Part shown: piece by piece, positions 48,329 through 57,630 of the stretch
How the letters are laid out: each line of letters begins with the position of its first letter
Position numbering within the stretch: the first letter of the stretch is position 1
Assembly: GCA_021199855.1 (NCBI GenBank)
Contig: JAJQHD010000022.1
Coordinates: forward strand, 33,347 to 97,346
Direction: 5' to 3'
From: Oscillospiraceae bacterium
GTDB taxonomy: Bacteria > Bacillota > Clostridia > Oscillospirales > Ruminococcaceae
DNA length: 64,000 bases
Position numbers and translations under genes: made by a program
The notes under the pieces: model-generated
Databases searched by the model: none
Told to the model about the DNA's origin: nothing
Seen by the model: the letters and a program-made list of their open reading frames with translations, nothing else

Positions 48329-49861
48329 ATGCCAAAATGGCTTAATAACGCAATTTTCTATGAGATATACCCCCAGTCGTTCAAAGACACGAATGGCGAC
48401 GGAATCGGCGATTTTAATGGCATAATTTCAAAACTGCCATACATAAAAAGCTTGGGTTGCAATGCAATCTGGATAAATCCCTGCTTCAAATCCCCGTTCG
48501 GCGACGCCGGCTATGACGTCTCCGACTACTACGAGGTCGCACCAAGATACGGCACCAACGACGATTTGAAGAGACTTTTTGAAGAGGCTCACAAGCTCGA
48601 CATGCATGTACTGCTCGACTTAGTTCCCGGGCACACCTCGTGGGAGCATGAGTGGTTCAAGCGCTCATGCGAACCTGAGCATAACGAATATTCTGACAGA
48701 TATATCTGGACAGACTCCATTTGGGAACAGCCGACGGGGCTTGCTTGCCTCGCCGGAATCGCTCCGAGAGATGGTTGCTGTGCCGTCAACTTCTTCTCCC
48801 ATCAGCCGGCTCTTAACTATGGCTATGAGGAGATAACCCGCCCGTGGCAACAGCCGACCGATGCCGAAGGGCCGAAGGCAACTCTTGAAGAGATGAAGAA
48901 CGTCATGCGTTTCTGGCTCAACATGGGTTGTGACGGCTTCCGTGTCGATATGGCGGGGTCTTTAGTCAAGAACGATCCCGAAGGCAAGGGAACAATCCGC
49001 CTCTGGCAGAACGTAAGAGGATTTTTAGACAAAGAATTCCCAGAAGCCGCACTGATATCCGAGTGGGGCGACCCTGACAAATCGCTTGCCGGCGGCTTCC
49101 ACATGGACTTCCTCCTGCACTTCGGACCTATGAAATATTGGGAGCTTTTCCGTAGTGAAAAGGCTTTCTTCTCTGGGCACGGCGACATCTCCGAATTCTT
49201 CGAGAAGTACATGGAGAGCTACCGAAAGGCTCACAGCAAGGGACTTATCTGCATCCCATCTGGAAACCACGATATGCAGAGAATCTCCCACGACTTAACA
49301 GAAGATGAAATCAAGCTTGCATTCGCTTTCATTCTCAGTATGCCCGGAGCGCCGTTCATCTACTATGGTGACGAAATCGGCATGAGAAATCTCGACGGTC
49401 TTGTCTCAGTTGAAGGCGGCTACGGACGTACTGCCGCACGTTCACCCATGCAGTGGGACGAATCTAAGAACGCTGGCTTCAGTACAGCCGAACCGGACAA
49501 GCTCTACATAACAATCGACCCGGACGAAAACCGCCCGACCGTCTCTAAGCAGGAATCGGACGAAAGCTCAATCTTAAACGAACTGAAACGCATTATATCG
49601 GTACGCCGAAGCCATCCTGCCCTCAGCTCCGAATCCGATTTCGAGCTAGTCTACGTTAAGAAGGACGACCCCGTAATCGCATATATGCGCAGTTGCGATG
49701 ATGAGAAACTTCTTGTCGTCATAAACACATCAGACAAGCCCGAAACTATAGAGTGCAAATACAGTCCAGTCGAAACCATATATACTCAGGGCAATTCTGC
49801 TGAATTCGATGGCAAAAAATCACTTGTACAAGCTAAATCCTGCGGTTTCTACCGCATCTAA
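48329..49861 (+). CDS. GH13 alpha-glucosidase/amylase family enzyme, intracellular
   Basis: 510 residues from ATG 48329 after AAAGGAGATTCC. The start, WLNNAIFYEIYPQSFKDTNG, is typical of GH13 oligo-1,6-glucosidase or trehalose-synthase relatives. GH13 regions are in order: LLDLVPGHTSWEHEWF (I), GFRVDMAGS (II, nucleophile Asp), ALISEWGDP (III, acid/base Glu) and SGNHDMQRI (IV, Asp). There is no signal peptide, so it works on imported maltodextrin or similar. A cysteine-bearing segment (RDGCCAVNFFSHQPALNY) is characteristic of one GH13 subgroup. The exact specificity cannot be read off. It stands between a vitamin transporter and ilvA, with no sugar transporter near. Confidence 0.88.
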   Translation: MPKWLNNAIFYEIYPQSFKDTNGDGIGDFNGIISKLPYIKSLGCNAIWINPCFKSPFGDAGYDVSDYYEVAPRYGTNDDLKRLFEEAHKLDMHVLLDLVPGHTSWEHEWFKRSCEPEHNEYSDRYIWTDSIWEQPTGLACLAGIAPRDGCCAVNFFSHQPALNYGYEEITRPWQQPTDAEGPKATLEEMKNVMRFWLNMGCDGFRVDMAGSLVKNDPEGKGTIRLWQNVRGFLDKEFPEAALISEWGDPDKSLAGGFHMDFLLHFGPMKYWELFRSEKAFFSGHGDISEFFEKYMESYRKAHSKGLICIPSGNHDMQRISHDLTEDEIKLAFAFILSMPGAPFIYYGDEIGMRNLDGLVSVEGGYGRTAARSPMQWDESKNAGFSTAEPDKLYITIDPDENRPTVSKQESDESSILNELKRIISVRRSHPALSSESDFELVYVKKDDPVIAYMRSCDDEKLLVVINTSDKPETIECKYSPVETIYTQGNSAEFDGKKSLVQAKSCGFYRI

Positions 49862-49885
49862 ATTAAAAATAAGAAGGAAAGAACA

Positions 49886-51097
49886 ATGCTAACCCTTGAT
49901 AAGTTTGAAGAAGCTTCAGAAGTAGTAAAACAGGCGACCCAGGAAACAAAACTGGTCTACAGCCCCTACTTCTCAGAAAGAACCGGCAACAAAGTCTACT
50001 TAAAGCCCGAAAATATGCAGGTAACCGGTGCCTATAAAGTTCGTGGTGCCTACTACAAAATCAGCACCCTCACACAGGAGGAAAGAGCCAAAGGTCTCAT
50101 TACCGCCTCCGCCGGCAACCATGCCCAGGGCGTAGCCTATGCCGCCAAAGCCTATGGCTGTAAAGCGGTAATAGTAATGCCGACGACAACTCCGCTTATC
50201 AAGGTAAACCGCACCAAGAGCTACGGTGCCGAAGTCGTCCTTTATGGCAACGTCTATGACGAAGCCTGCGACTATGCTTTAAAACTTGCCGAAGAGAAAG
50301 GCTATACTTTCATCCATCCGTTTGATGACCTGACTGTAGCCACCGGACAGGGAACAATCGCAATGGAAATCGTAAAAGAATTGCCACTGGTAGATTGCAT
50401 TTTGGTTCCAATCGGCGGCGGCGGACTCGCCACCGGCGTCTCCACACTCGCAAAGCTTCTTAATCCGAATATTCACGTAATCGGAGTCGAACCTGCTGGA
50501 GCGGCTTGCTTAACTGCATCGTTCAAAGCCGGCGAAGTCGTAACTCTCCCGACAGTCAGCGCCATAGCCGACGGCACCGCCGTAAAGACCCCCGGCAAAG
50601 AAATTTTCCCATATCTTCAGAAGAATCTCGACGATATCATCACAGTTGAAGATGATGAATTGATAGTTGCATTTTTGGATATGGTTGAAAACCACAAGAT
50701 GATAGTTGAGAACTCTGGCTTACTTTCAGTAGCCGCTCTGAATCACCTTGACTTCAAGGGCAAGAAGGTCGTCTCCGTCCTGAGCGGCGGCAACATGGAC
50801 GTCATCACGATGAGTTCAGTAGTCCAGCACGGTTTGATTCAGAGAGACCGAATCTTCACTGTTTCGGTACTTCTCCCCGACCGGGCAGGCGAATTGGTAC
50901 GTGTTGCAACAGTAATTGCAAACGAGCAGGGCAATGTCATCAAGCTCGACCATAATCAGTTCGTCAGCACAAACAGAAACGCCGCAGTAGAGCTGAAGAT
51001 AACGATGGAAGCATTCGGCACCGACCATAAGCAGAGGATAGTAAAAGCTCTCGAAGATGGCGGCTTCAATCCGAAGGTAATCACACCAAACCTGTAA
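49886..51097 (+). CDS. ilvA: Threonine ammonia-lyase with ACT domain
   Basis: 403 residues. The PLP lysine lies in VTGAYKVRGAYYK (the common form is SFKxRGA). SAGNHAQGVAYAA, GQGTIAMEI and the phosphate loop VPIGGGGLATG follow. A C-terminal ACT-like domain (about 325-403, TVSVLLPDRAGELVRVATVIAN) allows allosteric control. The enzyme turns threonine into 2-oxobutanoate, for isoleucine (IlvA) or catabolic use (TdcB). The single short ACT domain is more like TdcB-type enzymes. AAGAAGGAAAGAACA precedes the ATG. A weak hairpin (CAAACT/AGTTTG, 51106-51121) follows the stop. Confidence 0.9.
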   Translation: MLTLDKFEEASEVVKQATQETKLVYSPYFSERTGNKVYLKPENMQVTGAYKVRGAYYKISTLTQEERAKGLITASAGNHAQGVAYAAKAYGCKAVIVMPTTTPLIKVNRTKSYGAEVVLYGNVYDEACDYALKLAEEKGYTFIHPFDDLTVATGQGTIAMEIVKELPLVDCILVPIGGGGLATGVSTLAKLLNPNIHVIGVEPAGAACLTASFKAGEVVTLPTVSAIADGTAVKTPGKEIFPYLQKNLDDIITVEDDELIVAFLDMVENHKMIVENSGLLSVAALNHLDFKGKKVVSVLSGGNMDVITMSSVVQHGLIQRDRIFTVSVLLPDRAGELVRVATVIANEQGNVIKLDHNQFVSTNRNAAVELKITMEAFGTDHKQRIVKALEDGGFNPKVITPNL

Positions 51098-51135
51098 TTT
51101 TAGTCAAACTAACGAGTTTGTCCATGATTTAAGTC

Positions 51136-51164
51136 TTGACAAGCCGTGTGTGACTTGCTATAAT
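51136..51164 (+). promoter_or_regulatory. Consensus SigA promoter of metK
   Basis: TTGACA (51136-51141), 17-base spacer, TATAAT (51159-51164). Confidence 0.9.
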
Positions 51165-51182
51165 CAAAACATAATAAAAACC

Positions 51183-51290
51183 CTTATCAAGAGTGGCGAC
51201 AGGAGCCTTCGGCTCCTGGGGAATTGGCCCTATGTAGCCCGGCAACCTGTTATCAAGGTGCTAAATCCAACGGTTTAACCGAAAGATGAG
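51183..51290 (+). promoter_or_regulatory. SAM-I (S-box) riboswitch aptamer
   Basis: Classic S-box blocks in order: CTTATCAAGAGTGGCGA, the hairpin GGAGCC/GGCTCC, TTGGCCCTATGTAGCCCGGCAACC, AAGGTGCTAAATCC, and GAAAGATGAG closing P1 with CTTATC. It binds SAM and here controls the SAM synthetase gene through the terminator that follows. Confidence 0.97.
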
Positions 51291-51307
51291 GTAAGCTTAG
51301 TGTTTAT

Positions 51308-51336
51308 CCGCGTTCGGCAACCCGAGCGCGGTTTTT
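51308..51336 (+). terminator. Riboswitch-controlled terminator before metK
   Basis: CCGCGTTCGG (51308-51317) pairs with CCGAGCGCGG (51322-51331), followed by five T. SAM binding would allow it to form. Confidence 0.93.
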
Positions 51337-51364
51337 GTATAGATAGTATGAAAGGAAAATTCAA

Positions 51365-52534
51365 ATGAGAAGTTTATTCACTTCCGAATCAGTTACCGAG
51401 GGACATCCCGACAAAATCTGTGATCAGATTTCCGATGCCGTCCTCGACGAGTGCCTCAGACAGGACCCCGACTCAAGGGTAGCTTGCGAAACTACTTGCG
51501 CGTCAAGCCTTGTCATGTGCATAGGCGAAATTACCACCAAAGCGACAATCGACATTCAGAGCATAGCCCGTGATGTTATCAAGGATATCGGCTACAACAA
51601 GCCGGAATATGGCTTCGACTCCGAAGGTTGCACAATTTTAACATCAATCCGCAAACAGTCTCCCGATATAGCGATGGGCGTCGACAATTCTCTTGAGGGA
51701 AGAGACAAGGACGAAGGCGATATCGGAGCAGGTGACCAGGGCATGATGTTCGGCTATGCCTGTGATGAGACGCCGGTACTTATGCCAATGCCGATATACT
51801 ATGCCCATAAGCTCACCCGCAAGCTTGCAGATTTAAGAAAGTCAGGGGAGCTCAGCTACTTAAGACCCGACGGCAAGAGTCAGGTAACGGTAGAATATGA
51901 GGACGGCAGACCGGTAAGAATCCACACGGTAGTAATATCCACCCAGCACGACCCCGACGTTTCGCAGGAGCAAATCCACAGCGATATAATCGAAAAGTGC
52001 ATAAAAGCCGTAATCCCAGAGACGCTCATGGACGATAAAACCGTCTTCTACGTGAACCCAACCGGCAGATTCGTAATTGGCGGACCTTGCGGTGACAGCG
52101 GTCTCACCGGCAGAAAGATAATCATCGACACCTACGGCGGCTACTCCCGCCATGGTGGAGGCTGTTTCAGCGGCAAAGATCCGACCAAGGTAGACCGGAG
52201 TGCAGCATATGCGGCAAGATATGCGGCAAAGAACGTCGTTGCGGCAGGCTTGGCACAGAAGTGCGAAATACAGCTCGCCTATGCTATAGGCGTTGCCAGA
52301 CCGGTTTCACTTCTTGTCGACACATTCGGTACAGGAAAAGTAAGCGATGATATCTTGGCTCATGTCATTGGCGAGGTATTCGACTTCCGCCCGTCGCATA
52401 TCATCAGCGAGCTTGACCTCAGGAAGCCTATTTATCGCAGTATATCCGCCTACGGACATATGGGCAGAGAGGATCTGGATTTGCCATGGGAACGCACCGA
52501 CAAAACCGAAGCGCTTCTTCAGGAACTGAAGTAG
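51365..52534 (+). CDS. metK: S-adenosylmethionine synthetase
   Basis: 389 residues, full length. It starts [43 protein letters not shown] holds the methionine-adenosine loop, and [41 protein letters not shown] the catalytic phosphate-binding region. It makes SAM from methionine and ATP. Expression is feedback-controlled by the upstream SAM-I riboswitch. AAAGGAAAATTCAA precedes the ATG. The comEA-like frame starts 49 bases before its stop. Confidence 0.98.
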   Translation: MRSLFTSESVTEGHPDKICDQISDAVLDECLRQDPDSRVACETTCASSLVMCIGEITTKATIDIQSIARDVIKDIGYNKPEYGFDSEGCTILTSIRKQSPDIAMGVDNSLEGRDKDEGDIGAGDQGMMFGYACDETPVLMPMPIYYAHKLTRKLADLRKSGELSYLRPDGKSQVTVEYEDGRPVRIHTVVISTQHDPDVSQEQIHSDIIEKCIKAVIPETLMDDKTVFYVNPTGRFVIGGPCGDSGLTGRKIIIDTYGGYSRHGGGCFSGKDPTKVDRSAAYAARYAAKNVVAAGLAQKCEIQLAYAIGVARPVSLLVDTFGTGKVSDDILAHVIGEVFDFRPSHIISELDLRKPIYRSISAYGHMGREDLDLPWERTDKTEALLQELK

Positions 52535-52917
52535 TAGACTTAAGCATAAATTCACCGGAAGAGGACAGAACGCTCAAGCCCCGGGAGAGGATATTCCTGT
52601 TGATTATCCTGGCGCTTGTTCTAGCCTCAATTATCGGGATATACGCCGTGAGAAGCCATAAATCCGGCTCGTTCAGCGTTCTTATAGCCGACGAAACGGA
52701 GCTATATGACCTGAGCATCATAAACAATGCTACAGTAGAAGACTTCATGGAAGTGAGTGGAATCGGTGAGGTTAGAGCAAACGCTATTGTCAGCTTCCGG
52801 GAATCGATAGGCGGCTTCACCGACATAGACCAGATAACCTACATAGACGGTATCTCAGATTCGATTTTAGAAGGCATAATCGAGTATTTCTACGGTGAAA
52901 ACCAGGAAACAAAATAA
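52486..52917 (+). CDS. ComEA-like helix-hairpin-helix membrane protein
   Basis: 143 residues: a short charged N-terminus, a transmembrane helix (about 36-56, [20 protein letters not shown]) and a C-terminal helix-hairpin-helix unit (about 78-140). The unit contains [44 protein letters not shown] and a second hairpin, the ComEA C-terminal pattern. ComEA is the membrane-tethered DNA receptor of transformation. The SLBB-like region of longer ComEAs is reduced or absent. The only good start lies inside metK in another frame (49-base overlap, GAGAGGA upstream). With comF and dprA it forms a scattered competence set, though HhH proteins can have other roles. Confidence 0.75.
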   Translation: MGTHRQNRSASSGTEVVDLSINSPEEDRTLKPRERIFLLIILALVLASIIGIYAVRSHKSGSFSVLIADETELYDLSIINNATVEDFMEVSGIGEVRANAIVSFRESIGGFTDIDQITYIDGISDSILEGIIEYFYGENQETK

Positions 52918-52927
52918 AAGCATAACA

Positions 52928-52961
52928 AAAATCGCTCTTCCAGAAATGAAAGGGCGATTTT
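52928..52961. terminator. Bidirectional terminator between the ComEA-like gene and tRNA-Thr
   Basis: AAAATCGCTCTT (52928-52939) pairs over 12 positions (one G-U) with AAGGGCGATTTT (52950-52961). It can end transcripts from both sides. Confidence 0.82.
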
Positions 52962-52992
52962 GTAATGCTTAGGAGACTCTTCAAAATAAAAG

Positions 52993-53068
<76 letters not shown>

Positions 53069-53104
53069 ACCATCTGACACGATTCATCCGTGCCACAATT
53101 TGAT

Positions 53105-53133
53105 ATTATAGACTATTCGAGTCGGTTTGTCAA
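53105..53133 (-). promoter_or_regulatory. SigA-type promoter of tRNA-Thr
   Basis: On the minus strand TTGACA (53133-53128), 17-base spacer, TATAAT (53110-53105): perfect hexamers 36 bases before the tRNA. Confidence 0.92.
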
Positions 53134-53174
53134 GACCTTTTTTGAAATTTTTTTGAGAATTCGGATATTAACTT

Positions 53175-54455
53175 TTACTCCTCATCAGAAACTTCTTTTT
53201 CATCACCTTCGGTTTTGCCATCAACAGCCTCCTCTGAGGCTTCAACCGCCGGAATAATACTGCTGTTTTCTCCTATATTCACTCCCGCCATTGAGTAGTA
53301 AGAGGTTTCCGTCGGCATATTCTTCCTTGTCAGATTTCTTCTCACTATTGCTGAAAGAATGTCGAATACAACCGCGAAGAGCGGAACGCCGATAATCATT
53401 CCGACAATTCCGAAGAGATTTCCGCATACGATAATAGAGATAAGAACCCAGAATGACGAAATTCCGATTCTGTTGCCTAAAATCTTCGGACCGATGACGT
53501 TGCCGTCAATCTGCTGAAGAACCAGGATGAAAATAACAAACCAGATGACCTTTCTTGGCTCGGCAATGAGAACCAATAGTGCAGAGGGAATAGCTCCGAT
53601 AAATGGACCGAATATCGGGATAATATTTGTAATACCGATTATGATGGAGATAATCATGCCATAGGGCATCTGAAGTATCAGCATTCCAACTGCGCAAAGG
53701 CAACCAATTATGATGGAATCCAAAATCTTTCCGTAGATGAATCCAAGAAGTGCATGATTGGTGCTGGAGGTGAACGTAAAGAGAGAATGATATACTCTTT
53801 CCGGGAAGAGTGCAACAATAAGCTTCTTTGCCTGAGACTGCAAAAGCTCCTTGCTTGCAAGGAAGTAGATAGCTACAAAGAACCCAAGGATAAAGTTCTT
53901 GGCCGAATTTGCAAAGCTTAAGAGGCTTGTAAGGAGCGTTGACAGCTGTGAAGCAAGATTCGATACAAACGAACTCAGGTATGAATTCAGATTTTCCAGT
54001 TCGTTGCTGACAGCGGTAGCAATGCTCGGGTAATCATCAAGAAGCTTTGTGACCCAGGTCTCAACCGTCGGGTAAACCTCGTACACGAGTCCGTTGTAAA
54101 TGCCCGGAATGCTCGATATAATCTGAGGGATGACCGCCATGATGACCAGAACGATAACGGCAATTATGATCACAGATGCTACAAGTATTCCAATTGCTCT
54201 TGAGGCTTTCGGATGAGGCTTTTTCTTGAAAATGGTTTTCCCGAGAATAATCTCAGTTCTTTTCACCATCGAATTCATTATGAACGCAATAACCAGTCCC
54301 CAGATTACCGGCTCAAGTACTCCGAGGATGGTTCCAAAGAACGACTTCACCGTGTCCCATTGGAATAAGAACAACACTATCAGAAGTACCACAGTGATAA
54401 AAGCAATGCAGTAACCGAATATCTTGTTGTATCGTTTGTTGTTAAAAAATCTCAA
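53175..54455 (-). CDS. AI-2E family (PerM/YdiK-like) transporter
   Basis: 426 residues from a TTG at 54455, which follows GGAGGAATTAAT; the longer frame from 54521 would translate through that Shine-Dalgarno. About eight hydrophobic segments are visible. They include IAFITVVLLIVLFLF near the N-terminus, LVIAFIMNSMVKRTE, a paired IGILVASVIIIAVIVLVIMAVIP, and the family's C-terminal block LLGFIYGKILDSIIIGCLC...IIGITNIIPIFGPFIGAIPSA. Members export various small molecules or ions; the autoinducer-2 name is historical and should not be taken as function. The C-terminus is a long acidic cytosolic tail. It is monocistronic, with a promoter at 54525-54554. Confidence 0.9.
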   Translation of the reverse strand: MRFFNNKRYNKIFGYCIAFITVVLLIVLFLFQWDTVKSFFGTILGVLEPVIWGLVIAFIMNSMVKRTEIILGKTIFKKKPHPKASRAIGILVASVIIIAVIVLVIMAVIPQIISSIPGIYNGLVYEVYPTVETWVTKLLDDYPSIATAVSNELENLNSYLSSFVSNLASQLSTLLTSLLSFANSAKNFILGFFVAIYFLASKELLQSQAKKLIVALFPERVYHSLFTFTSSTNHALLGFIYGKILDSIIIGCLCAVGMLILQMPYGMIISIIIGITNIIPIFGPFIGAIPSALLVLIAEPRKVIWFVIFILVLQQIDGNVIGPKILGNRIGISSFWVLISIIVCGNLFGIVGMIIGVPLFAVVFDILSAIVRRNLTRKNMPTETSYYSMAGVNIGENSSIIPAVEASEEAVDGKTEGDEKEVSDEE

Positions 54456-54524
54456 ATTAATTCCTCCAAACATCAGGATGACATATTTTTTCGCTGTAAC
54501 GAGCCGGTTCCTGGCTCTCACTTA

Positions 54525-54554
54525 AGTATAAACCATAACGGGGTGAAATGTCTA
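54525..54554 (-). promoter_or_regulatory. Probable promoter of the AI-2E family transporter gene
   Basis: On the minus strand TAGACA (54554-54549), 18-base spacer, TATACT (54530-54525), about 70 bases before the TTG start. Confidence 0.55.
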
Positions 54555-54667
54555 GACCCAAAAGTGAAATTTTTAGAAAAAGATAAAAATCGCTTCTGTG
54601 GTATTTTCTTTTTCATGAGTTTGTGGTATACTTAACAGGTGCAGATTTTGAACACGGAGGAAAGAAA

Positions 54668-57010
54668 GTGGCAGACAATTTTACCGAGCTGAAAAGAAAG
54701 GCTCTTACAAAGTATTTTTCACATCTCAACGACATGCAAAGGGAAGCGGTCTTCACAGTTGACGGACCGGTTCTGATACTGGCAGGTGCCGGAAGTGGCA
54801 AGACGACAGTTCTTGTAAACCGTGTTGCCAACATGATCTATTTCGGCAACGCATATAACGATACATATAAGTATTCCGGAGTGACTCCCGACGATGAGAA
54901 GTTCCTTAAAGATTATGCAGACGGCAGGACCGACGACAGTGAACGCTTAAGAACCATCACAGCCGTCAACTGCGTCAATCCCTGGAACATTCTTGCAATC
55001 ACCTTCACAAACAAAGCCGCAGGGGAGCTCAAGGAAAGACTTCACCAGATGCTTGGCTCTGTCGCCGACGGCATAACAGCCGCAACATTCCATTCGGCGT
55101 GCGTGAGAATCTTAAGAAGGGAAATCGACAAGCTCGGCTATTCTTCGAGCTTCACAATCTATGATACCGACGATACCCAGAGAGTGATAAAAGGCGTCCT
55201 TCAGGACTATAATATCTCAGATAAGCGCTTCCCGCCAAAGGAGATTATGCGCGAGATATCTTCAGCAAAAGAATCTCAGGTTGACGAAAACGAGTATGCA
55301 AAACTCTCGATGGGCGACTACCGCAAGCAGACCATTGCAAAGGTCTATTCTGGGTATCAGCAAAGACTCCGCAATGCAAATGCTTTAGATTTCGACGACA
55401 TAATTTTACTGACAGTCAGACTTTTCGAGGACTTCCCGGATGTCTTAGAACACTACCAGAACCTCTATAAATACATACTTGTCGACGAGTACCAGGACAC
55501 CAACATGGTGCAGTACCGTCTGATATCCATGCTCAGCGCCAGACGTAAGAATCTCTGTGTAGTCGGAGACGACGACCAGTCAATCTATAAATTCCGTGGC
55601 GCAACAATCGAGAATATTCTCTCGTTCGAGCACCAATACGAAAACGCAAAAGTAATCCGCCTTGAGCAGAATTACCGCTCAACCCAGAATATCCTCACAT
55701 GCGCAAACGAAGTGATCAAGAATAACAGAAGCCGCAAGGGCAAGAAGCTTTGGACATCCGCTGGCGACGGCGAAAAGGTAACAGTCTATGGCGCCTCCAA
55801 CGAGGCAAGCGAGTCGAAATATGTCGCCGAAACGGTTTTAGGCTACATCAAGGACGGCGGCAAATATTCCGATAATGCAGTTTTGTACCGCATGAACGCC
55901 CAGTCGAACTCAATCGAAAACGCCTTCATGCGAAGCGGAATCCCATACAAAGTCATCGGCGGTTTGAAGTTCTTCGACCGCAAGGAAGTCAAGGACATCG
56001 TGGCTTACCTGTCGGTGCTGAATAATGAAAATGACCTGCTACGCCTCAAGCGTATCATCAATGAGCCGAAACGAGGCATAGGAGCAGCCACCGTTGATGC
56101 TCTCGAAAGCATCTCAAGGGATTTAGGCGAATCACCATTGCAGGTAATGCGAATGGCTAAAGATTACCCGATACTCTCCTGTTCCACCCCGAAGCTTATG
56201 AGTTTAGCCGACATGTTCGATGAGCTTCGGGACCACGCCGAGCTTATCCCGCTTCCAGAGCTTCTTGATGAACTGATGGACAAATCCGGCTACCGTGCAT
56301 TCCTTGAAACCCAGGGCGATGAGGGACTGACCCGACTTGAAAACATCAACGAGCTCAAGTCCTCAATGATGAATTATATCAATGAAGCCGACGAGCCGTC
56401 ACTATCCGGTTTTCTTGAGGACGTCGCCCTGATATCCGATATCGATTCAATGGACACCTCCGATAGCGTCACCCTTATGACCGTCCACTCCGCAAAAGGA
56501 CTGGAGTTCAATAATGTTTTCGTAGTCGGAATGGAAGAAAACATCTTCCCAAGCTCCCGAAGTATGGATACAGAGGAAGACGTAGAAGAAGAGCGCAGAC
56601 TTGCGTATGTAGCAATAACGAGAGCAAGAAAACACTTAAGCCTCAGTTACGCCCGCCAGAGACTTCTCTTCGGTTCAACCAACTTCAACCGTCCGTCAAG
56701 ATTCATCTCCGAGCTTCCCGAGGAAGCAATCGAAAAGCGTGCAGAAAGGACTTCGGATGACTATCAGAGACGCCCAGTAACATCTCAGCCGAAGCAGTCA
56801 TACTTACAGCAAGCCACAAAGAAGCCACAGACTCAGAAGTCAGCAGATATCGACTTCTCAACCGGTGACCGAGTCCACCATAACGTCTTCGGCGACGGAA
56901 CGGTACTGAAGACGACGAAGATGTCGAACGATATGCTGTTAGAGGTCGCCTTCGACACGGTAGGCACAAAGAAGATAATGGCGACCTTCGCCAGAATAAC
57001 CAAGTTGTAA
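54668..57010 (+). CDS. pcrA: UvrD/PcrA-type DNA helicase
   Basis: 780 residues from GTG 54668 after GGAGGAAAGAAA. SF1A motifs are clear: LNDMQREAVFTVDG (Q motif), LAGAGSGKTTVL (Walker A), LVDEYQDTNMVQYRL (Walker B), GDDDQSIYKFRGA, LEQNYRSTQNIL, TLMTVHSAKGLEFNNVFVVG and RRLAYVAITRARKHL. The C-terminal tail ends in a Tudor-like RNA-polymerase-binding domain (DFSTGDRVHHNVFGDGTVLK), usual for PcrA. It is a 3'-5' helicase in repair, plasmid replication and transcription-coupled repair. A -10-like TATACT lies at 54632. A DUF4364-like gene follows after 23 bases. Confidence 0.95.
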   Translation: MADNFTELKRKALTKYFSHLNDMQREAVFTVDGPVLILAGAGSGKTTVLVNRVANMIYFGNAYNDTYKYSGVTPDDEKFLKDYADGRTDDSERLRTITAVNCVNPWNILAITFTNKAAGELKERLHQMLGSVADGITAATFHSACVRILRREIDKLGYSSSFTIYDTDDTQRVIKGVLQDYNISDKRFPPKEIMREISSAKESQVDENEYAKLSMGDYRKQTIAKVYSGYQQRLRNANALDFDDIILLTVRLFEDFPDVLEHYQNLYKYILVDEYQDTNMVQYRLISMLSARRKNLCVVGDDDQSIYKFRGATIENILSFEHQYENAKVIRLEQNYRSTQNILTCANEVIKNNRSRKGKKLWTSAGDGEKVTVYGASNEASESKYVAETVLGYIKDGGKYSDNAVLYRMNAQSNSIENAFMRSGIPYKVIGGLKFFDRKEVKDIVAYLSVLNNENDLLRLKRIINEPKRGIGAATVDALESISRDLGESPLQVMRMAKDYPILSCSTPKLMSLADMFDELRDHAELIPLPELLDELMDKSGYRAFLETQGDEGLTRLENINELKSSMMNYINEADEPSLSGFLEDVALISDIDSMDTSDSVTLMTVHSAKGLEFNNVFVVGMEENIFPSSRSMDTEEDVEEERRLAYVAITRARKHLSLSYARQRLLFGSTNFNRPSRFISELPEEAIEKRAERTSDDYQRRPVTSQPKQSYLQQATKKPQTQKSADIDFSTGDRVHHNVFGDGTVLKTTKMSNDMLLEVAFDTVGTKKIMATFARITKL

Positions 57011-57033
57011 ACTTGTAGATTTAAGGAGAGACC

Positions 57034-57630
57034 ATGCCATATACATATGATGATTACCTGACAGAAGACATGCTGAGCCTGCATGACGAGATGTCAGTAA
57101 AAATACTGATAAGCTACTTTCTGAGGCAGATAAACCGCCCGATAACGCCTGTTCAGCTAGCAGAGATAGCGACATCGGACGGGATAGTGAACTACTTTGT
57201 GTACAGCTCAGTAGTTGAGAGTATGCTTGAAGACGGAATGCTGACACTCGAAAAGAATGGCGATGAGGAATACTATGTCCTTTCAGAGGCGGCAAGAGCC
57301 GGAGCCGAGAGCTTCAAACAGCAGGTACCGCAGAGATTCCGCAATAAGATACTCTCAGCCGGACTCAAATTCTTCGCGCGTCTCAAGAACGAGAACGACG
57401 TCAAGGTTGCAGTTGAGCCGCAGGAAAAGGGCTACCTCGTTGGCGTCACCTGTACCGATATGGGAACAACACTCATGGACTTAAAGATTTACGCTCCCGA
57501 TGAGGAGCAGGCTGATCTGTTGGCTGAAAAAATCAGACTAAATCCGACCGATTTCTATGCAAAAGTCATCGACTTTGCAACCGAAAATGAGGAATACGAA
57601 CCCGAAGTAAAGGAGGTCGACGATCTCTGA
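57034..57630 (+). CDS. DUF4364 family protein (probable winged-helix regulator)
   Basis: 198 residues after AAGGAGAGACC. The N-terminal half is winged-helix-like (SVKILISYFLRQINRPITPVQLAEIA, then GIVNYFVYSSVVESMLEDGMLTLEKNG) and fits the DUF4364 family of Clostridia. The C-terminal half is a mixed alpha/beta domain with LMDLKIYAPDEEQADLLAEK. Its function is not established. Its stop overlaps the next ATG (TGATG), so it is translated with the YfbR-like nucleotidase. A DNA-binding role is inferred from the fold only. Confidence 0.75.
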   Translation: MPYTYDDYLTEDMLSLHDEMSVKILISYFLRQINRPITPVQLAEIATSDGIVNYFVYSSVVESMLEDGMLTLEKNGDEEYYVLSEAARAGAESFKQQVPQRFRNKILSAGLKFFARLKNENDVKVAVEPQEKGYLVGVTCTDMGTTLMDLKIYAPDEEQADLLAEKIRLNPTDFYAKVIDFATENEEYEPEVKEVDDL

